Shown here piece after piece: positions 30,357 to 42,301 of a DNA stretch of 64,000 bases. The stretch spans positions 87,769,561-87,833,560 of the forward strand of contig NC_088775.1 of NCBI RefSeq assembly GCF_954871325.1, in the 5' to 3' direction. A program made the translations under genes and the position numbers. Source of the DNA: Gordionus sp. m RMFG-2023. Taxonomy: Eukaryota > Nematomorpha > Gordioida > Chordodea > Parachordodidae. Numbering within the stretch: the first letter of the stretch is position 1; the number at the start of each line of letters is the position of its first letter. The notes under the pieces were generated by a model. The model saw nothing but the letters and a program-made list of their open reading frames with translations. It did not search any database and was not told the origin of the DNA.

Positions 30357-30516
30357 ATGGTGCCATGTAAAACAAATGTTCCATAAGGGTTATTGCAGTC
30401 ACAGTTCGCAATTTTATAACCTACTATATTATCAATGCGACGAAATGATCAATCTTTCAGGTGCAGTATATTCTCATTTATATTCAACTTTGAGAGAAGG
30501 CCACTATAGGCAAATT

Positions 30517-30875
30517 ATTCCAAAATTGGAAATTAATATATTATAAAGGTAAAATAAAAAAATGAATATTCCAAAATTGGAAATTAATATATTATAAAGG
30601 TAAAATAAAAAAAATGAGTATTCCAAAATTGAAAATTAATATATTATAAGGGTAAAATAAAAGGGATGAATATTCCAAAATTGTAAATTAATATATTATA
30701 AAGGTAAAATAAAAATAAAAATATTCAAAATTGGGAATTAATATATAAAGGTAAAATAAAAAAAGGGATGAATATTCCAAAATTGGGAATTAATATATTA
30801 TAAAGGTAAAATAAAAAAAGGATAAATATTCCAAAATTGGGAATTAATATTATTAAGATAAAATAAAATAATAAA
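30517..30875. repeat. ~51-bp tandem array, seven units
   Basis: Units begin ATTCCAAAATTGGAAATTAA and contain TATTATAAAGGTAAAATAAA; period 51-52 bp with small differences. It lies inside the LTR-bearing element. Confidence 0.9.
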
Positions 30876-31622
30876 TATTAAAAAAAGAGACTTTCATAAA
30901 GGATCTTATTCGATATTTGTTTTGTTGGGAGGAGGTTTTCAAGTGAATATTATTATTAAAGTAATAGCTGAATAAAATATATGCATCAAATTATTCGAAA
31001 TCTTTACCTAACCTACTATATTATCTATGACATTATTCATTGGTATTCTTTCAAAGAAATGAAATTCCTATAAAAACAATTTTTTAGTAAAGATATTGTA
31101 TACGTTATGTTTACTTCGCTAAAAAAAATTTAATATAAATCCTTATATAAAATTATTCAAGAATATAAGGAAATTATTCCGGGGTATTCAAATAATGTTT
31201 CCGAAATCATATTCGAAATTATATTAAAGGATTTACCGATAATAATGGGGAGATGTGTATGAAAATTTTGAAGAAATTGTAGCCGAAGAAATTATATAAT
31301 ATTTTTATTCTTATTCGTGAGACGACTAAAACGGCGTTCTCCTTTGGAAAAAAAAGAAAAACCGCATTTCTTTATTCTTATTCGTGAGACGAATCAAACG
31401 GCGTCCTCCTATGGACATAAAGCCGCATTTCTTAATTCTTAATATAAAGTCGATCAAGATAATTTATTTTAGGCGAAAATTTTATAGACACCAAAATAAG
31501 CGGAATGTTTAAATATATAGTTTGGAGCAAATGAAAAACGTCAGATGTGTATTTATATTTCGTATATTATTGGTCATATATTATCAATCACCCCTAACAC
31601 TTGGGTTTAGTAATGGGTGGCG

Positions 31623-31963
31623 TGTTGTAATGTACACTTTTTTAATGTATATTTTATTTGATAAAGTGATTTATTTTAACAGATGTATTAATTTTTATGT
31701 AAATGATGATATTTATTGCATTAACGAAATTGTAAAGATCACTTTTTTCATTTTATATAAACTTTGGATAATTTAATTTTATAATAATAAAAAAAATATA
31801 AAGAGAAAGTTAACAAAATTTAATCTCAGAGTATCGCCATCAGAGGCGATACTCTTATTCCAATAAAATATATACGTTAAATTAAATAAAATTTCAATAA
31901 TTATTAGATTCTTTTATTCAATTTATAAAAGATGAATATTCTTTTTAAATTACTAATATGAAA
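31623..31963. repeat. Right terminal direct repeat (LTR)
   Basis: Same length as the left copy with no length difference, followed by TCTAC. A short purine-rich GGGTGGCG precedes it, in the place expected for a polypurine tract. Confidence 0.8.
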
Positions 31964-31968
31964 TCTAC

Positions 31969-32855
31969 CTCTTCAAAAACTCCTTTAAAATATTGACTAA
32001 ATATTCCAAGCTAGGCTGCAAATTGATATGATTTAAGATAATTTCAACAGACTTGAAAATTAAGTAATTAAATACTGATTAAGAAATTTTTAATTAGGTC
32101 TAAATAAATTAGGGAAATCATTTGTAAATGATTTTGTCTTGTAATCTCAACTCAATAAAAAAAATTCTATATAATGATATATAATAAGTCATTTTTTGAG
32201 ATAGCTTGAAAATATATTAGTATTGATTTTTATTTTAAAAAATACATTATCTTAAATTTGTAGAATATAATTTAAATAAAATACAATATCATTTAAAAAT
32301 TAAGGTATATTAAGTTATTTAAAAATTATTTATATTTTATGTATCAACATAATTGTAAAACATTTTCATATTTTATAACAACTTTCTTAAGAAATTGTTT
32401 AATAAGCTATATTTATTTATTTTTTAAAATGTTATCAATATGTAATATTTACAATAATTATAGCAAGTCAAACTTTTTTGAAGAAAGTTGTTAAAAATTT
32501 AAAAAATATTTTACAACAAATTATCACACACATGTATATGATATTTAATTTCTATAAAGTTTTTTAAAATTTTTTTTAAGCAAAGTGCATAATTATTAAT
32601 TACTATTCATAATTTTTATACAAGAATATAACTTTTATTATTACATTCATATTTCCAATAATGATATTTAAAATTGAATACAAACAAAACAAATATTTTA
32701 TTTAACACATGTGGTACTGTGAAAATTATAAATAAATAGTTAAATAAAAATAATTAGCTATTATTGGGATAAATATTTTTAAAATTATTACATTAATGAG
32801 AGCAATATTAAATTTAGAAATTTTTAAAAACTCTAAATTAGTTTTTTAATTGTTT
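31969..32855. other. Intergenic stretch downstream of U2, no gene seen
   Basis: About 80% A+T by impression, no coding-like frame. It separates the LTR element from the 3' end of the U2 gene. Confidence 0.6.
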
Positions 32856-33043
32856 GGGCCACTCCTAGATGTACTGCAATACCAGGTTGACCCTTAGGAG
32901 AGGGATAGGCAAGCCCAGAGCACCTCTCCAAAACTTCCAAAAATGAGTTTAATATACTGGTCCCCATTAGGGGACGTACCAGACATTAAGCTGATAAGAA
33001 CAGATACTACACTTTGATCTTAGCCAAGAGGCCGAGAAGCGAT
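32856..33043 (-). ncRNA. U2 spliceosomal snRNA
   Basis: Minus-strand transcript of about 188 nt. It starts ATCGCTTCTCGGCCTTTTGG, contains the branch-point-pairing TGTAGTATCTG, stem IIa/b, the ACGTCCCCTAATGGGGA hairpin, the Sm site ATTTTTG, and 3' stem-loops III and IV ending in GTACATCTAGGAGTGGCCC. U2 base-pairs with the intron branch site in the spliceosome. All core elements look intact, so the gene is probably functional. Just upstream of the 5' end, CATCTAGGA also occurs; this may be chance or a trace of a neighbouring U2 copy. No clear PSE was recognised. Confidence 0.97.
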
Positions 33044-34990
33044 ACTTTTTCCTAGATGCTCTCTCAGATATAAAACCATATTTTTCACACTTGAATTTAG
33101 TTTCTATTAAATTTTAATGATAGAAGGAATATTATAATGGAAATTTCAATTAATAATCAGATTTTCAATTTATGAGGTATATTTTTATAAATTAAGGTAT
33201 ATTCATATTTAAATTTACCTGTGAGAAAAATAATAGTTATATCCAGGTGTAAAATTTATAAAATTTACTGCCATCATTTTAATTACTAATAGTGTCTGTT
33301 TAGCAAGTATAGCCACTAGAAAATTATACATTGAATAAAATTATTATATATAAGGAATATTTTAGAATATTATACATTATCATATTCATACCAATTTAAT
33401 TTATTATCATATTCATATCAATTTAATTTATTATCCTAAATCGTCGCTTATTTGGAACATTTAAATTAAATGAATATTGATAGTTCTAAATAAATTATTT
33501 CGATACATTTCATAATGTAAATTATTTAATTATTCTTAGTTGAGATTTATATATAAATGCGCAAGAAATTCTAATAAAATCAAGATTTATAATATTAAAT
33601 ATTCGTAGTTTAAATTCTTTGAAATCAATCAATTAAAATATTTATTTGATTATAGAAAGCCAAAAGCCTTCAAACTTTATTTGAAATTTTTTTTATACTT
33701 ACTATTAATTTCTTAGATTAATTTAACTAAATTTCTGAGATATATTTCTTCAATTTAATATTTTCAGCATAAAATCTATGAATTTCCAATTTTTAATAAT
33801 AAATAATTTATATTTAAAAAAAACTTTATTTATAATTAATACTAATACCCAATTGAATGTAAAAGAGTTATTTTTTATAATATGAATCAAATCAAAATCC
33901 TCGGTTACCATGTTATATTACTAAACATCTTTACATCAGGAGTAACATCATGATAATGATGCTACTTTTATAAGTGGATAGGATATCAATTGTCTAGTTT
34001 ACCAGTGACGAAGCATGGCTTCCCTTGAAATTTTTCCCACAGAATTTATAAATAAACTTAATATAATCTTTATAATATGTTTAAAAAAACTATTCTGACT
34101 TCGTTAAAAAAAATAATTTTATAACGTTAAAACAATTATTATTATTTAAACTATAATAACAAGAATTACTATTATTTTTACTAGGTTAAAAAAATTACTA
34201 TTATATTTACTTATAAAGATTTACCATTATATTTAATATGTTAAAAAAATATGCATGAGAGAAGCAAATTTAATATTGCTTAATAAATAAAGGAAAATCA
34301 TGCGAATTGTGTAATTTTACGTTTTAAAAATAAGCATTGGGGAAGTTAATAAATATATGCTTGTTTAATGAAAATTTTGGTGTCCGAATTCCACGAAATA
34401 TTTATAAAATTGTATCTATATAATTATATATATTTTTAGATAATCTATCTGTATCCATTTTTAGAGGATGTATTTTATTCGATCCGTTTAAAAAGTATCA
34501 TTTTACAACTCTGTAATAAATTTATTATAATAAAATGATATTGTTAAAGATTAACCCGTTCTATATATTGCATAAAATCATAGACGTTTTTTTTCAAATA
34601 AGGTTATATCTAGATAATTCTGTGCTATACTTTTATATGTAATTTAAATGGGTTTGACATTCTATCAGTAAATCTTGCCATACAATAATTTATTATTCTG
34701 CATTCATTGTAATGAGGGGCTTTTGAATTCATGTTCTAAAAATTTTCTTTTACACAATAATTGGTAGTAAATCATTAATAATTAAAGTTATTAGTTTAAA
34801 ATTTATGAAAGTAATACCATTATTATTAAAATAATTAGAAATTATCGCCGCAGAATAGGAAATTATGATTTATCTCCATTTATTGCAGATTTTTAATCGA
34901 AGAAATATAATATTTTCTGCCAGCGCTTCAATTTTATTTTATCTTTATTTTTTTATAACACCCTTAAAATCAGGCCTATTGCCTTCTTCA
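33044..34990. other. Region upstream of U2, no gene seen
   Basis: A+T-rich with a short direct repeat TTATCATATTCATA(C/T)CAATTTAAT near 33380-33430. No TATA/PSE pair could be assigned with confidence. No coding frame. Confidence 0.5.
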
Positions 34991-34993
34991 AAT

Positions 34994-35590
34994 TCACAGA
35001 GGCACTGAAAATTTATGAAAATAAAAATACGTTCCTTTCGGTGGAATCACTAATTTAAAATTCAACGAAAGTTCTTCGAAATAGGTGTCATGCAAAATCG
35101 AAGGGTGTTTTCTATAATGATCCTTAAATAATTGGATTCGTAACTTCATGACTTGCCCGCAAATAATCAAACTTGATAAAACAACGAACAATATGGGATT
35201 ACCCAACTTAAAATTCCACGTCCTGTTGGCCAAAATGATTGGAATACCCTCCATATATAAAGCTCCGTAGAAAATCCCTAATATAACCTTTAAGCAGCTT
35301 GATGCATTTATTTTTATCATTTGAACATGGCAATGGCTACGAATTTCGACCTTATTGTCCGATGAAGAAATTGGCAACTCTAAAATTTTGGCATCACACA
35401 AACTATGTCGAGCATACATCAACACCAAAGACAAACTTAACCATTACCAATCTTCCCTCATTTTCAATACAACGAATCTCTCAAACAGTTTTAATTTCTC
35501 CAGGAATTTCCTCCATAAGTCTAATGGGCACCTCATTACAGATGAAAAACGCCCTAGCATTGTAATCTTAATATTATGGATAAGAGATCA
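34994..35590 (-). pseudogene. LINE reverse-transcriptase thumb-region relic
   Basis: A long minus-strand opening (146 codons at 34994-35434, and a further stretch to about 35590 with a stop) includes LDLWRKFLEKLKLFERF, ILGIFYGALYMEG and TWNFKLGN. The K.LGI.FG...W..KL order fits the region after the polymerase active site in L1/Tx1- or CR1-type LINEs. No catalytic motif remains. It could instead be an unrelated host exon; similarity is modest. Confidence 0.4.
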
Positions 35591-35599
35591 ATTCTTATT

Positions 35600-37400
35600 T
35601 TAGAAATTTTTGTTTATCAACCCATTTCCCCATCTTATACAAATAAAGACCACGCTTAGCAAATGATATTTCAAAAAACCAAGAGATATATTAATTTATA
35701 GATTTCATGCCTTTCATTGTGTCTACCCTCACGATGTTTGGAACAAAACACTGATGAAGAGTCAAGTTTACTTATAGGGAAGCAATTGAAAAATATTTTT
35801 AATTTTTATTAGTCAACAAATTAAAAAAAAATAAGATTTATAAATAAGAGGAAAAAATTCTTTGTGTAAAATTTCAATTGACATTTTTCGTATAGATTTT
35901 ATCATATTTTCAATTCGATTTTGGCCAAATAATTTTAATTGAATCATCCATCGACAGTGAATGAGGGTAATTATATTTATGTCGTTTAACTGCCTTCAAA
36001 ATTATTCATATCCAAAAACCCTTTATCATTTAAAAAAAAAAATTCATTTGGGAATAATAGGCATGACCAACACAGTGAGCCACTCTAATTTATTGATAGA
36101 AAAATTATGAATGCAAGTAATCATTTCTTTTTTTTCAAGTTTTGTAAAATTGGTTTTGGTCTTTCCTTTTGAATAATCAATTTCTTCACATCAAAATTTA
36201 TGGGGTTAAATGATATTGTTAGATAATACAATTGGAATTAATAAACTTCTTAAATTAATCAGTGTACTTTCAAAAGAGAAGAACTTTTTTTTTTAATATA
36301 AATTTTTTTTCTTCCTCTTTTAATTAAAAAAAGTAAGCATTTCTTTATTTGCTTCCCCAACGCTTATTTAACATTAAATTATACAAAACATCCGGATAAT
36401 TTTTCTTTTATTTTAAAAAATATAAGCAATTTTATATTTGGTTCCCTAATCATTTTTTTTAAAGTAATAAAAAAATTATACTAAAAATATATTGTATATG
36501 AGCTTGACTTTTTTAAAACATTTATTTTTTAAAAATAAGCAATAATAAATTTGTTTTGCTCATGTAAAGAAAAATTTCAGGAGACGAAATGCTTCCCTTG
36601 CTTCTATTGATGCTTCGTCACACTGTTACAAAAGCACTTAAACTAATGAGAGAGATTGGCAAATGTATTACTGATAAATCCCAAAAAGTTACTATATTTG
36701 ACAAAGGGCTTGCCATAATTATTCGATTAAAATTATTTAAGCTTCATCTCTTAACTATTTTTTTTCTAATCTAATTCTGTTTTTCTTATATATATATATG
36801 TACTTTAATTTATATTTATATCATGATCTTTTGTTTAGCAATGTTACATAACTGTGATATTATATTTAATATTTTTATTTATATAATTCGTGAAATACAA
36901 TAGTAATTACATAATTCGAAATGTATTAATAAATATTACATAAATAAATTTGATTATAAACTCTTATCCTTCAAATATTTTATAAGTCTGTTTTTCCTGG
37001 GAGTACTAAGTAATTTGTCCGTAAGTTGAAGGAACTTTGGATCCTTACTCGAAAGAAGACATCTTAAATATAATAAATTGTTTTTTTTAAAAATAAATAA
37101 ATATACGCTATAGGTAGTGTTGTTAAATTGATCGATTTTTAAAAATGCTAACCCAATATTTTAGCCAAAAATGATACGCAAGCCTAGAGATGGTTGGAAC
37201 ACCTATTAACAAAATCTCGAAGCTTGCCTTATTTCTTTGGATAAAATATTGTATTAGCGTTTAAAAACATTAGTAACAGGTTAAAACATGATTCAATTAC
37301 GATGAGTGATCCTTTACTAAAAAAAACAGTCGTGCAAAATAGTGAAAAGTAGGCAAAATATTTTTTTTTACTAGTCAAAATTTTTCCAATGAATTATTTT
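35600..37400. other. Intergenic stretch, mostly unexplained
   Basis: Contains the MITE relic at 37124-37275. A 61-codon plus frame at 36589 (LPLLLLMLRHTVTKALKLMR) has no recognisable similarity. Otherwise nothing seen. Confidence 0.5.
37124..37275. mobile_element. MITE relic of the TTGTTAAA family
   Basis: GTGTTGTTAAATTGATCGAT, then TTTTTAAAAATGCTAACCCAATATTTTAG, and a diverged inverse (AAAATATTGTATTAGCGTTTAAAAA) at the right. Older than the copy at 43718. Confidence 0.55.
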
Positions 37401-37404
37401 TTCT

Positions 37405-37606
37405 TTATAAAAGACTATCAATGGTGGCACCGAAAAAATTGTCATTAGTCAGTTGCCAATCTCTAATATGTAACATTTGATTATTTAAGCAGATTCCAGC
37501 TTTGGCTTCTCTAAAAAAATTCATTTTAAGCAAACTGTTTCTCACAACAGAATAATGAATTGGTTTTTTTTTATCCTTCCTTAATCTTTTTTGTTTAGGC
37601 TGTGTC
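37405..37606 (-). CDS. Terminal exon of an unrecognised host gene
   Basis: Acceptor TTTAG|GACACAG; open to TAA at 37405. It encodes a basic linker (QPKQKRLRKDKKK) then HYSVVRNSLLKMNFFREAK, CLNNQMLHIRDWQ and DNFFGATIDSLL. The exon joins 39485-39641 with matching phase (AT|G makes Met). Codon use and conserved-looking aromatic residues suggest real coding sequence. I do not recognise the family. Two further exons upstream belong to the same model. Confidence 0.65.
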
Positions 37607-39484
37607 CTAAATATCAAAAATATGAATAAATTTATTATTTTGTAGAAAAATAAATTTAAAAAAGCAATTTTTAATGTAAAATTAAGATAGTGTTCTAAAT
37701 CATTCTTCATCAGTTACAAAAAGTTGTCATTTTTTAAAATAATTGAAATAAATAAATTTTGCTCAAAATTTATATATTTGTGTAATTTTTGAGAAAAAAA
37801 CTAGTAAGTAATTTTACGGCATTGTTATTTTTAATATTTTATTCTCGTTTTATTTTAATTTTTACAAAACCTTTTTTAAAATAAAATAAATGGAAGATTT
37901 CGTAACGCGTTTTTTAATTTGAGATTTTTTTCTCTATATATTTAGGACAACAGAGCCTTTAAAAAAAAATTAAATATAAATCTTTCAAATATTTGCCCAA
38001 GATCCATCCATTATAAATTATTAAGGTTGTGCCTCATTTATTAATTAATTTTTCTAAGCCAATCATACAAAAGTTAATATTTATTACATCTTCTCCATCA
38101 AAATCTCTAGATGGTCGTGATCAATTTTTTTGCTTATAATCGGAAAGGAATACCTAATTTTTTTAAGTTTTTTAACGTTGGCGGAGATGCATTCTTTGTA
38201 CCTTTTGTTTTTTAAAAAAAAATGTAAATATTTATCGTGTTTATAAACGATTTCGAAAAATTAATCGTAAATAAATTTAAAAAAAAAATCAATCCAAGGG
38301 ACTCATAGAAAACAAACATCAGATTATTGCTTCGATCATGAGCGGGTTTAAAGGGATAATTTTTGTTAATTTTTTTCCCTTAATTAGAATATCCTTAAAT
38401 ATTTGATTTTTAAAAATAAGTTAATAAATTGAAATTAAAATAGTTATTTTTTTTTTGATTTAATTTAAAATGCGTGTAAATGGCTTCAACAGTAGTTTAT
38501 TCGTTAAATTTTATAAAGATAAGCAAATATTTTATACAATGAAATAATATATGTTAAACTAAAATTTTATTTTTTAGAAGTTATTTCCCTCTTCACCCAA
38601 AGCATGTATTATGTATTTATAAAATAATTATATTTTAAAATTTGATTCAAATTAAATAAATAATTTTTATATAAAAAAAAATCATAATTATCGCCAACCT
38701 TACAAAAATATGTCATAATTCTTTAACCAACAACAAAACACTTATAGAAAGAGCGTTTTTTTCTAGACGCGTCATATAAACATGATTATGCTCAGCTATG
38801 ACAAACGAAAGATTAAGTGATCTGTCCTCTCACAGTTTGAATAGAGTGAGAAGAATAAAGAAAAATCCCAAAATTTATTCGAGTAAAAAAAATTCAAAAA
38901 TATCTTAATAAATAATATTGAAAACCGTCGATGAAAGGAATGAATTATCAGGTTGATGATTGTATAACGTGTTAACTAAATATTTTTTTAAAAATCATTA
39001 CCCAGATCAGTTCCCTACCACCTAGAAGAGAAAAATTTTAAAAAAGCATATCCATTGTTTGATAATATTTAATGATATATAATTATAGCTTAGCACAGAC
39101 CGATGATGGCATATCAGACTTGAACCTCGAATTTAAAATTTATATGCGGACCAAGTTCAGACCTCAAATTTATTTTTAAATGGTTCATTATCTCACATTA
39201 ATAGCTTTTGACGCCGCAAAAGCCCAATAAAAAGAAATAATTTGTGAATGGACCTATTTTTAAAATTAAGATACCCTGAAAATAATTTTCCGATCGGATC
39301 GTAAGGCTCATAGGCTAGCTGTACCCTTATCCCAGGCAATATAGGAGAAAATGCAAGGTTCATCTTCCTCCCATACGTGATATTAAATAATTAGTTTAAA
39401 TTACAAAAAAAAACTAAATTAATTTGTATTAAATATAAATTAAAAAAAAGATACTGATGTTTATCTAATTTATTTTATTTATAC

Positions 39485-39641
39485 ATGCCGATAAGAAATG
39501 ACGTATCTGTGATAGGCATATCACAATTGTTTTTGATGAATTTTCTCATAGCCGTGTGATTGTACATCCTAAAATTATTAATTTTATTCGATTTCTTTGA
39601 TTTGTCGATGATAGGGTGTTGGATTTTTTCCGAAGGCTTAT
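39485..39641 (-). CDS. Internal exon of the unrecognised gene
   Basis: Acceptor AAAAG|AT, donor GCAT|GTATAA. Encodes DKPSEKIQHPIIDKSKKS, then NNFRMYNHTAMRKFIKNN and DMPITDTSFLIGM. Phase 1 in and phase 2 out both fit the neighbouring exons, so the three form one reading frame of ~147 codons. The N-terminal part is basic and low-complexity; the rest looks globular. Confidence 0.65.
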
Positions 39642-39764
39642 CTTTTACATTTTTTAAAAAATAAATAATTAGTAGACTGTTTAAGATAAAGCAGGGTTAG
39701 GCTTTTGATTGGTGAAATACGATTGACAGGTTAAATTCAATAAAATATTCATTCACTTTATTAG

Positions 39765-39875
39765 GTGTGTGTGTAGATCTTCGCGTCGACAAAACTATCG
39801 GCGGCCAGATTTTAAAAATCTAATCGTCGACTGGACGCATTTTTAGATGCCGAAAAATAGGCGGCTTAAATAAGC
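39765..39875. mobile_element. Possible MITE related to the 61.17-kb hAT relic
   Basis: CGTCGACAAAACTATCGGCGGCC is followed by ATTTTAAAAATCTAATCGTCGAC, then GCATTTTTAGATGCCGAAAAATAGGCGGC. These G+C-rich, inverse-repeated motifs stand out against the A+T background and resemble the 62.25-62.34 kb terminus. Borders not determined. Confidence 0.35.
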
Positions 39876-40078
39876 GCGCCAACATAAATTTATATTTAAT
39901 CAAAAATAATAAAAAATATGATGGGCCAAATATACTTTAGATAGTTGATCTTATTTAACGGTTCAATTGTCCAAGCCAACTTTGAGATAAAGGTTTAAAA
40001 ATATTCCAAAAAAAATAAAATTTGAATCTACATTTATTTTTTGAATGACTTAATAAAAAATCAATTCAAGTGAAAAAC

Positions 40079-40164
40079 CTGCTTCTACTTCTTGCATCAC
40101 ACTGTCTAGGACTGTACTTGATCCCTCATCAACCGAGTCCATCATGTCATTAGCTAGTATCTGC
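40079..40164 (-). CDS. Upstream exon of the unrecognised gene
   Basis: Acceptor TTTCATAG|GCAG, donor GCAG|GTTTTT. Encodes QILANDMMDSVDEGSSTVLD and SVMQEVEA, acidic and probably helical. It exits in phase 1, matching the next exon. The exon upstream of it was not found with certainty; the candidate at 40716-40933 does not share phase directly. Confidence 0.6.
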
Positions 40165-40715
40165 CTATGAAATTAAAGCAAATTATATGATGATTTTTTT
40201 TGGTAAAACATTATATATATATGATGTTATACAATAATGGAATTCTAAACACCAACTTTGGATCATTTGAGTTTGGCATGGTTGTGTGGTAATAATAAAT
40301 AATATTATAATGCATAACTAGACTTAAAATTCATTCATTTAAATGTGAATATAAATGATAGTCATCTAGTGGAAAGCCATTTTAATTGACCATATAGATA
40401 ATAATTTACATTAAAATTTTATAAAAACTATCAGTGTCATTTATATTTATAATAATAAAAATTATCTGGGAAACCAAAATGGAGTGTTAACAGTTGATTT
40501 ATATTCAACAACGCTAAAAAAACATGTAGGTAAGTATTATATATCATTGGGTACAATTTCGCTAATTCTAATTTAACACACATAACAAACTATATTCCTC
40601 TTATTTTACTTCTTTTATACCCTTTCTTTCCTAGTATTCAAATGACAATGATTTTTTTTATTGAAAATAATATTTATTTCTAACTTTATATTAATGTCGA
40701 ATATTTACTAATTAC

Positions 40716-40933
40716 CCCCTTTCCCAAAATACACTATCCTTGATTCACGTGGCATTCCACAATCTAATGTTATTAAATTTTCGTTAAACTTTGATTTATG
40801 TTCGGTATATATTTCACACCACTGTTCTAAATGACACGTGTTCCATTCCCTTTCTTTTAATATTCTTCTTATAATGACCCACGCATTTTCAAATATATGC
40901 ACCAACTCAATTCTATTGCCGGAAAAATATTGC
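40716..40933 (-). CDS. Exon-like ORF, unrecognised, duplicated at 45.1 kb
   Basis: Acceptor ATATTAG|GCAAT, donor GGGG|GTAATT. It encodes QYFSGNRIELVHIFENAW, ILKEREWNTCHLEQWCEIYT and SKFNENLITLDCG, ending SRIVYFGKG. It has high Trp/Cys content and no stop. It lies in the outer left arm of the 40.6-45.25 kb palindrome. A decayed copy (CEI...VSRIVY) sits in the right arm near 44990-45100. It may be an exon of the gene to its left (the phase does not fit directly) or a passenger ORF of the duplicated element. Confidence 0.5.
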
Positions 40934-41519
40934 CTAATATTTAAACCTTACATTTTAAGTAGTTCCAAAATATTTACCTTTATCTTGAAATTAATACCCT
41001 CTTTTATGTTTATTTATTTTATTTTAAATTCTAACCTTCACAACACATATGCTGCTTTATCTTTTACATTTTCTTCCTTTTAAAACAATTGTAATTTAAA
41101 TATCTAATACTTCAACTTTTCAAATTAAAATATCAAGTTATAGTGAAAAGGGGATATTTTTACAAGTTGTTATAAACAAAATAATCTTATATATTTAACC
41201 TATATTTATAAATGAATAATTTTACATATCATTTAATTTAATATTTTTGCATATTTAATTTAATATTAATTTCTTTTTCGATGTTTAATATATAGATTAT
41301 AATACCATGACATAAGTCTCATAACTCTCCTTTATTCCCAATTACTTCAAATGTAAATTATTCTTTGCCCATCTCAGATGAGAATGAGATGGAGATTATC
41401 AATCATATTCTAACATTTCAACAAATAATAATTCTTTAGCTACCATTAATGAAAACAGAAATCCTCAAGTATCCTCATTATTCCTAAACCCAAAAGAACA
41501 TACCATTGTTGGAACAAAG

Positions 41520-42301
41520 AAAAAATTGGCATGGTAATGAAAATTTTAGCTATGCCAGAGATTAAGGAGATAGCGAAATCTGTTAATATGTCGAAGGCCT
41601 CGATCCATAAATAAAACGGGATTCATTCCCAGAAATTATTGGTGAGCCCTTAAAAGAATTAACTCTTAAACAAAGAGGGAGAAAAATAAAAGACACATCA
41701 AACATTGAAAGGCAAATTATGGACCTGTTAATGGCCAATAATACCTTCACAGTTAAAGGAAATAATTGAGAATTTGCCTTCTGGTTCGCCGAAAAATATT
41801 GGAACCATAAGGAAATATATTAAAAACATCCGATGGTCCAAAAAAAGAGCTTGGAAAGAACCGGATCGCAGGAATACACCAGGAGCTATCAATATTCGGC
41901 AGGTGTATTGCCGCAAATTGCTGAACATCTCCAGAGAAAGATTCTATTTTCTCGACGAAACAGGCATCAATTTTCATGTTGTACCTGTCTATGCTTGGGC
42001 ACCACTCAATGTGAGACCAACAATAAAGGTTCCACCCTCAAAAGGGAAATATGCAAGTGTACTTTGGACTATAGGAATTTGTGGAGTTATACATTATAAA
42101 ATCATCGAAGGATCATATAATGGTATATTATTCCGAAATTCGTTAATCACCAGATGCCATCTTAGTTATGGATGATGCTTCTATACATAAAAGTCATCTA
42201 ATTGATGCCTATAAAGAGAGAATAGATTATCTCCCCCCATATTCACCACAAATGAACCCAATTGAAAATTTTTTAGGGGTCTTCAAAACCAAATATAAGT
42301 C
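41520..42301 (+). pseudogene. Tc1/mariner/IS630-type transposase, left copy (truncated)
   Basis: Plus strand in pieces: EIKEIAKSVNMSKASI (HTH), FPEIIGEPLKEL, the frame at 41774-42175 with PSGSPKNIGTIRKYIKN and FYFLDETGINFHV (first catalytic Asp), then MDDASIHKSHLIDAY (second Asp) and YLPPYSPQMNPIENF-like sequence (Glu). Stops and frame changes separate the pieces, for example TAA after SIHK and the change near 42170. The copy ends abruptly at the palindrome spacer, so the last ~35 residues present in the other copy are missing. Confidence 0.8.

Larger units (their letters stand above)
30016..31963. mobile_element. Small LTR-bearing retroelement (TRIM-like), 5-bp TSD
   Basis: Two direct repeats of 341 bp, 30016-30356 and 31623-31963, both beginning TGTTGTAATG and flanked outside by the pentamer TCTAC (30011-30015 and 31964-31968). 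The repeats look nearly identical, so the insertion is young. The ~1.27-kb interior has no gag or pol and includes a 51-bp tandem array. The sequence after the left repeat (TGGTGCCATG) could be a primer-binding site. Best read as a non-autonomous terminal-repeat retrotransposon in miniature. The LTR right edge does not end in the usual CA. Confidence 0.8.

Noticed and set aside
31522-31776. 84-codon plus ORF spanning the right LTR boundary
   Set aside because: Low-complexity reading of LTR sequence; no gag, pol or env similarity.
35299-35603. Two plus ORFs of 88 and 82 codons
   Set aside because: They lie antisense to the LINE-like minus frame and have no resemblance of their own.
40079-40164. 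Possible similarity of the DMMDSVDEGSSTVLDSVMQE exon to CHMP/ESCRT-III C-terminal tails
   Set aside because: Only a loose acidic-helix resemblance; the downstream exons do not fit that family.
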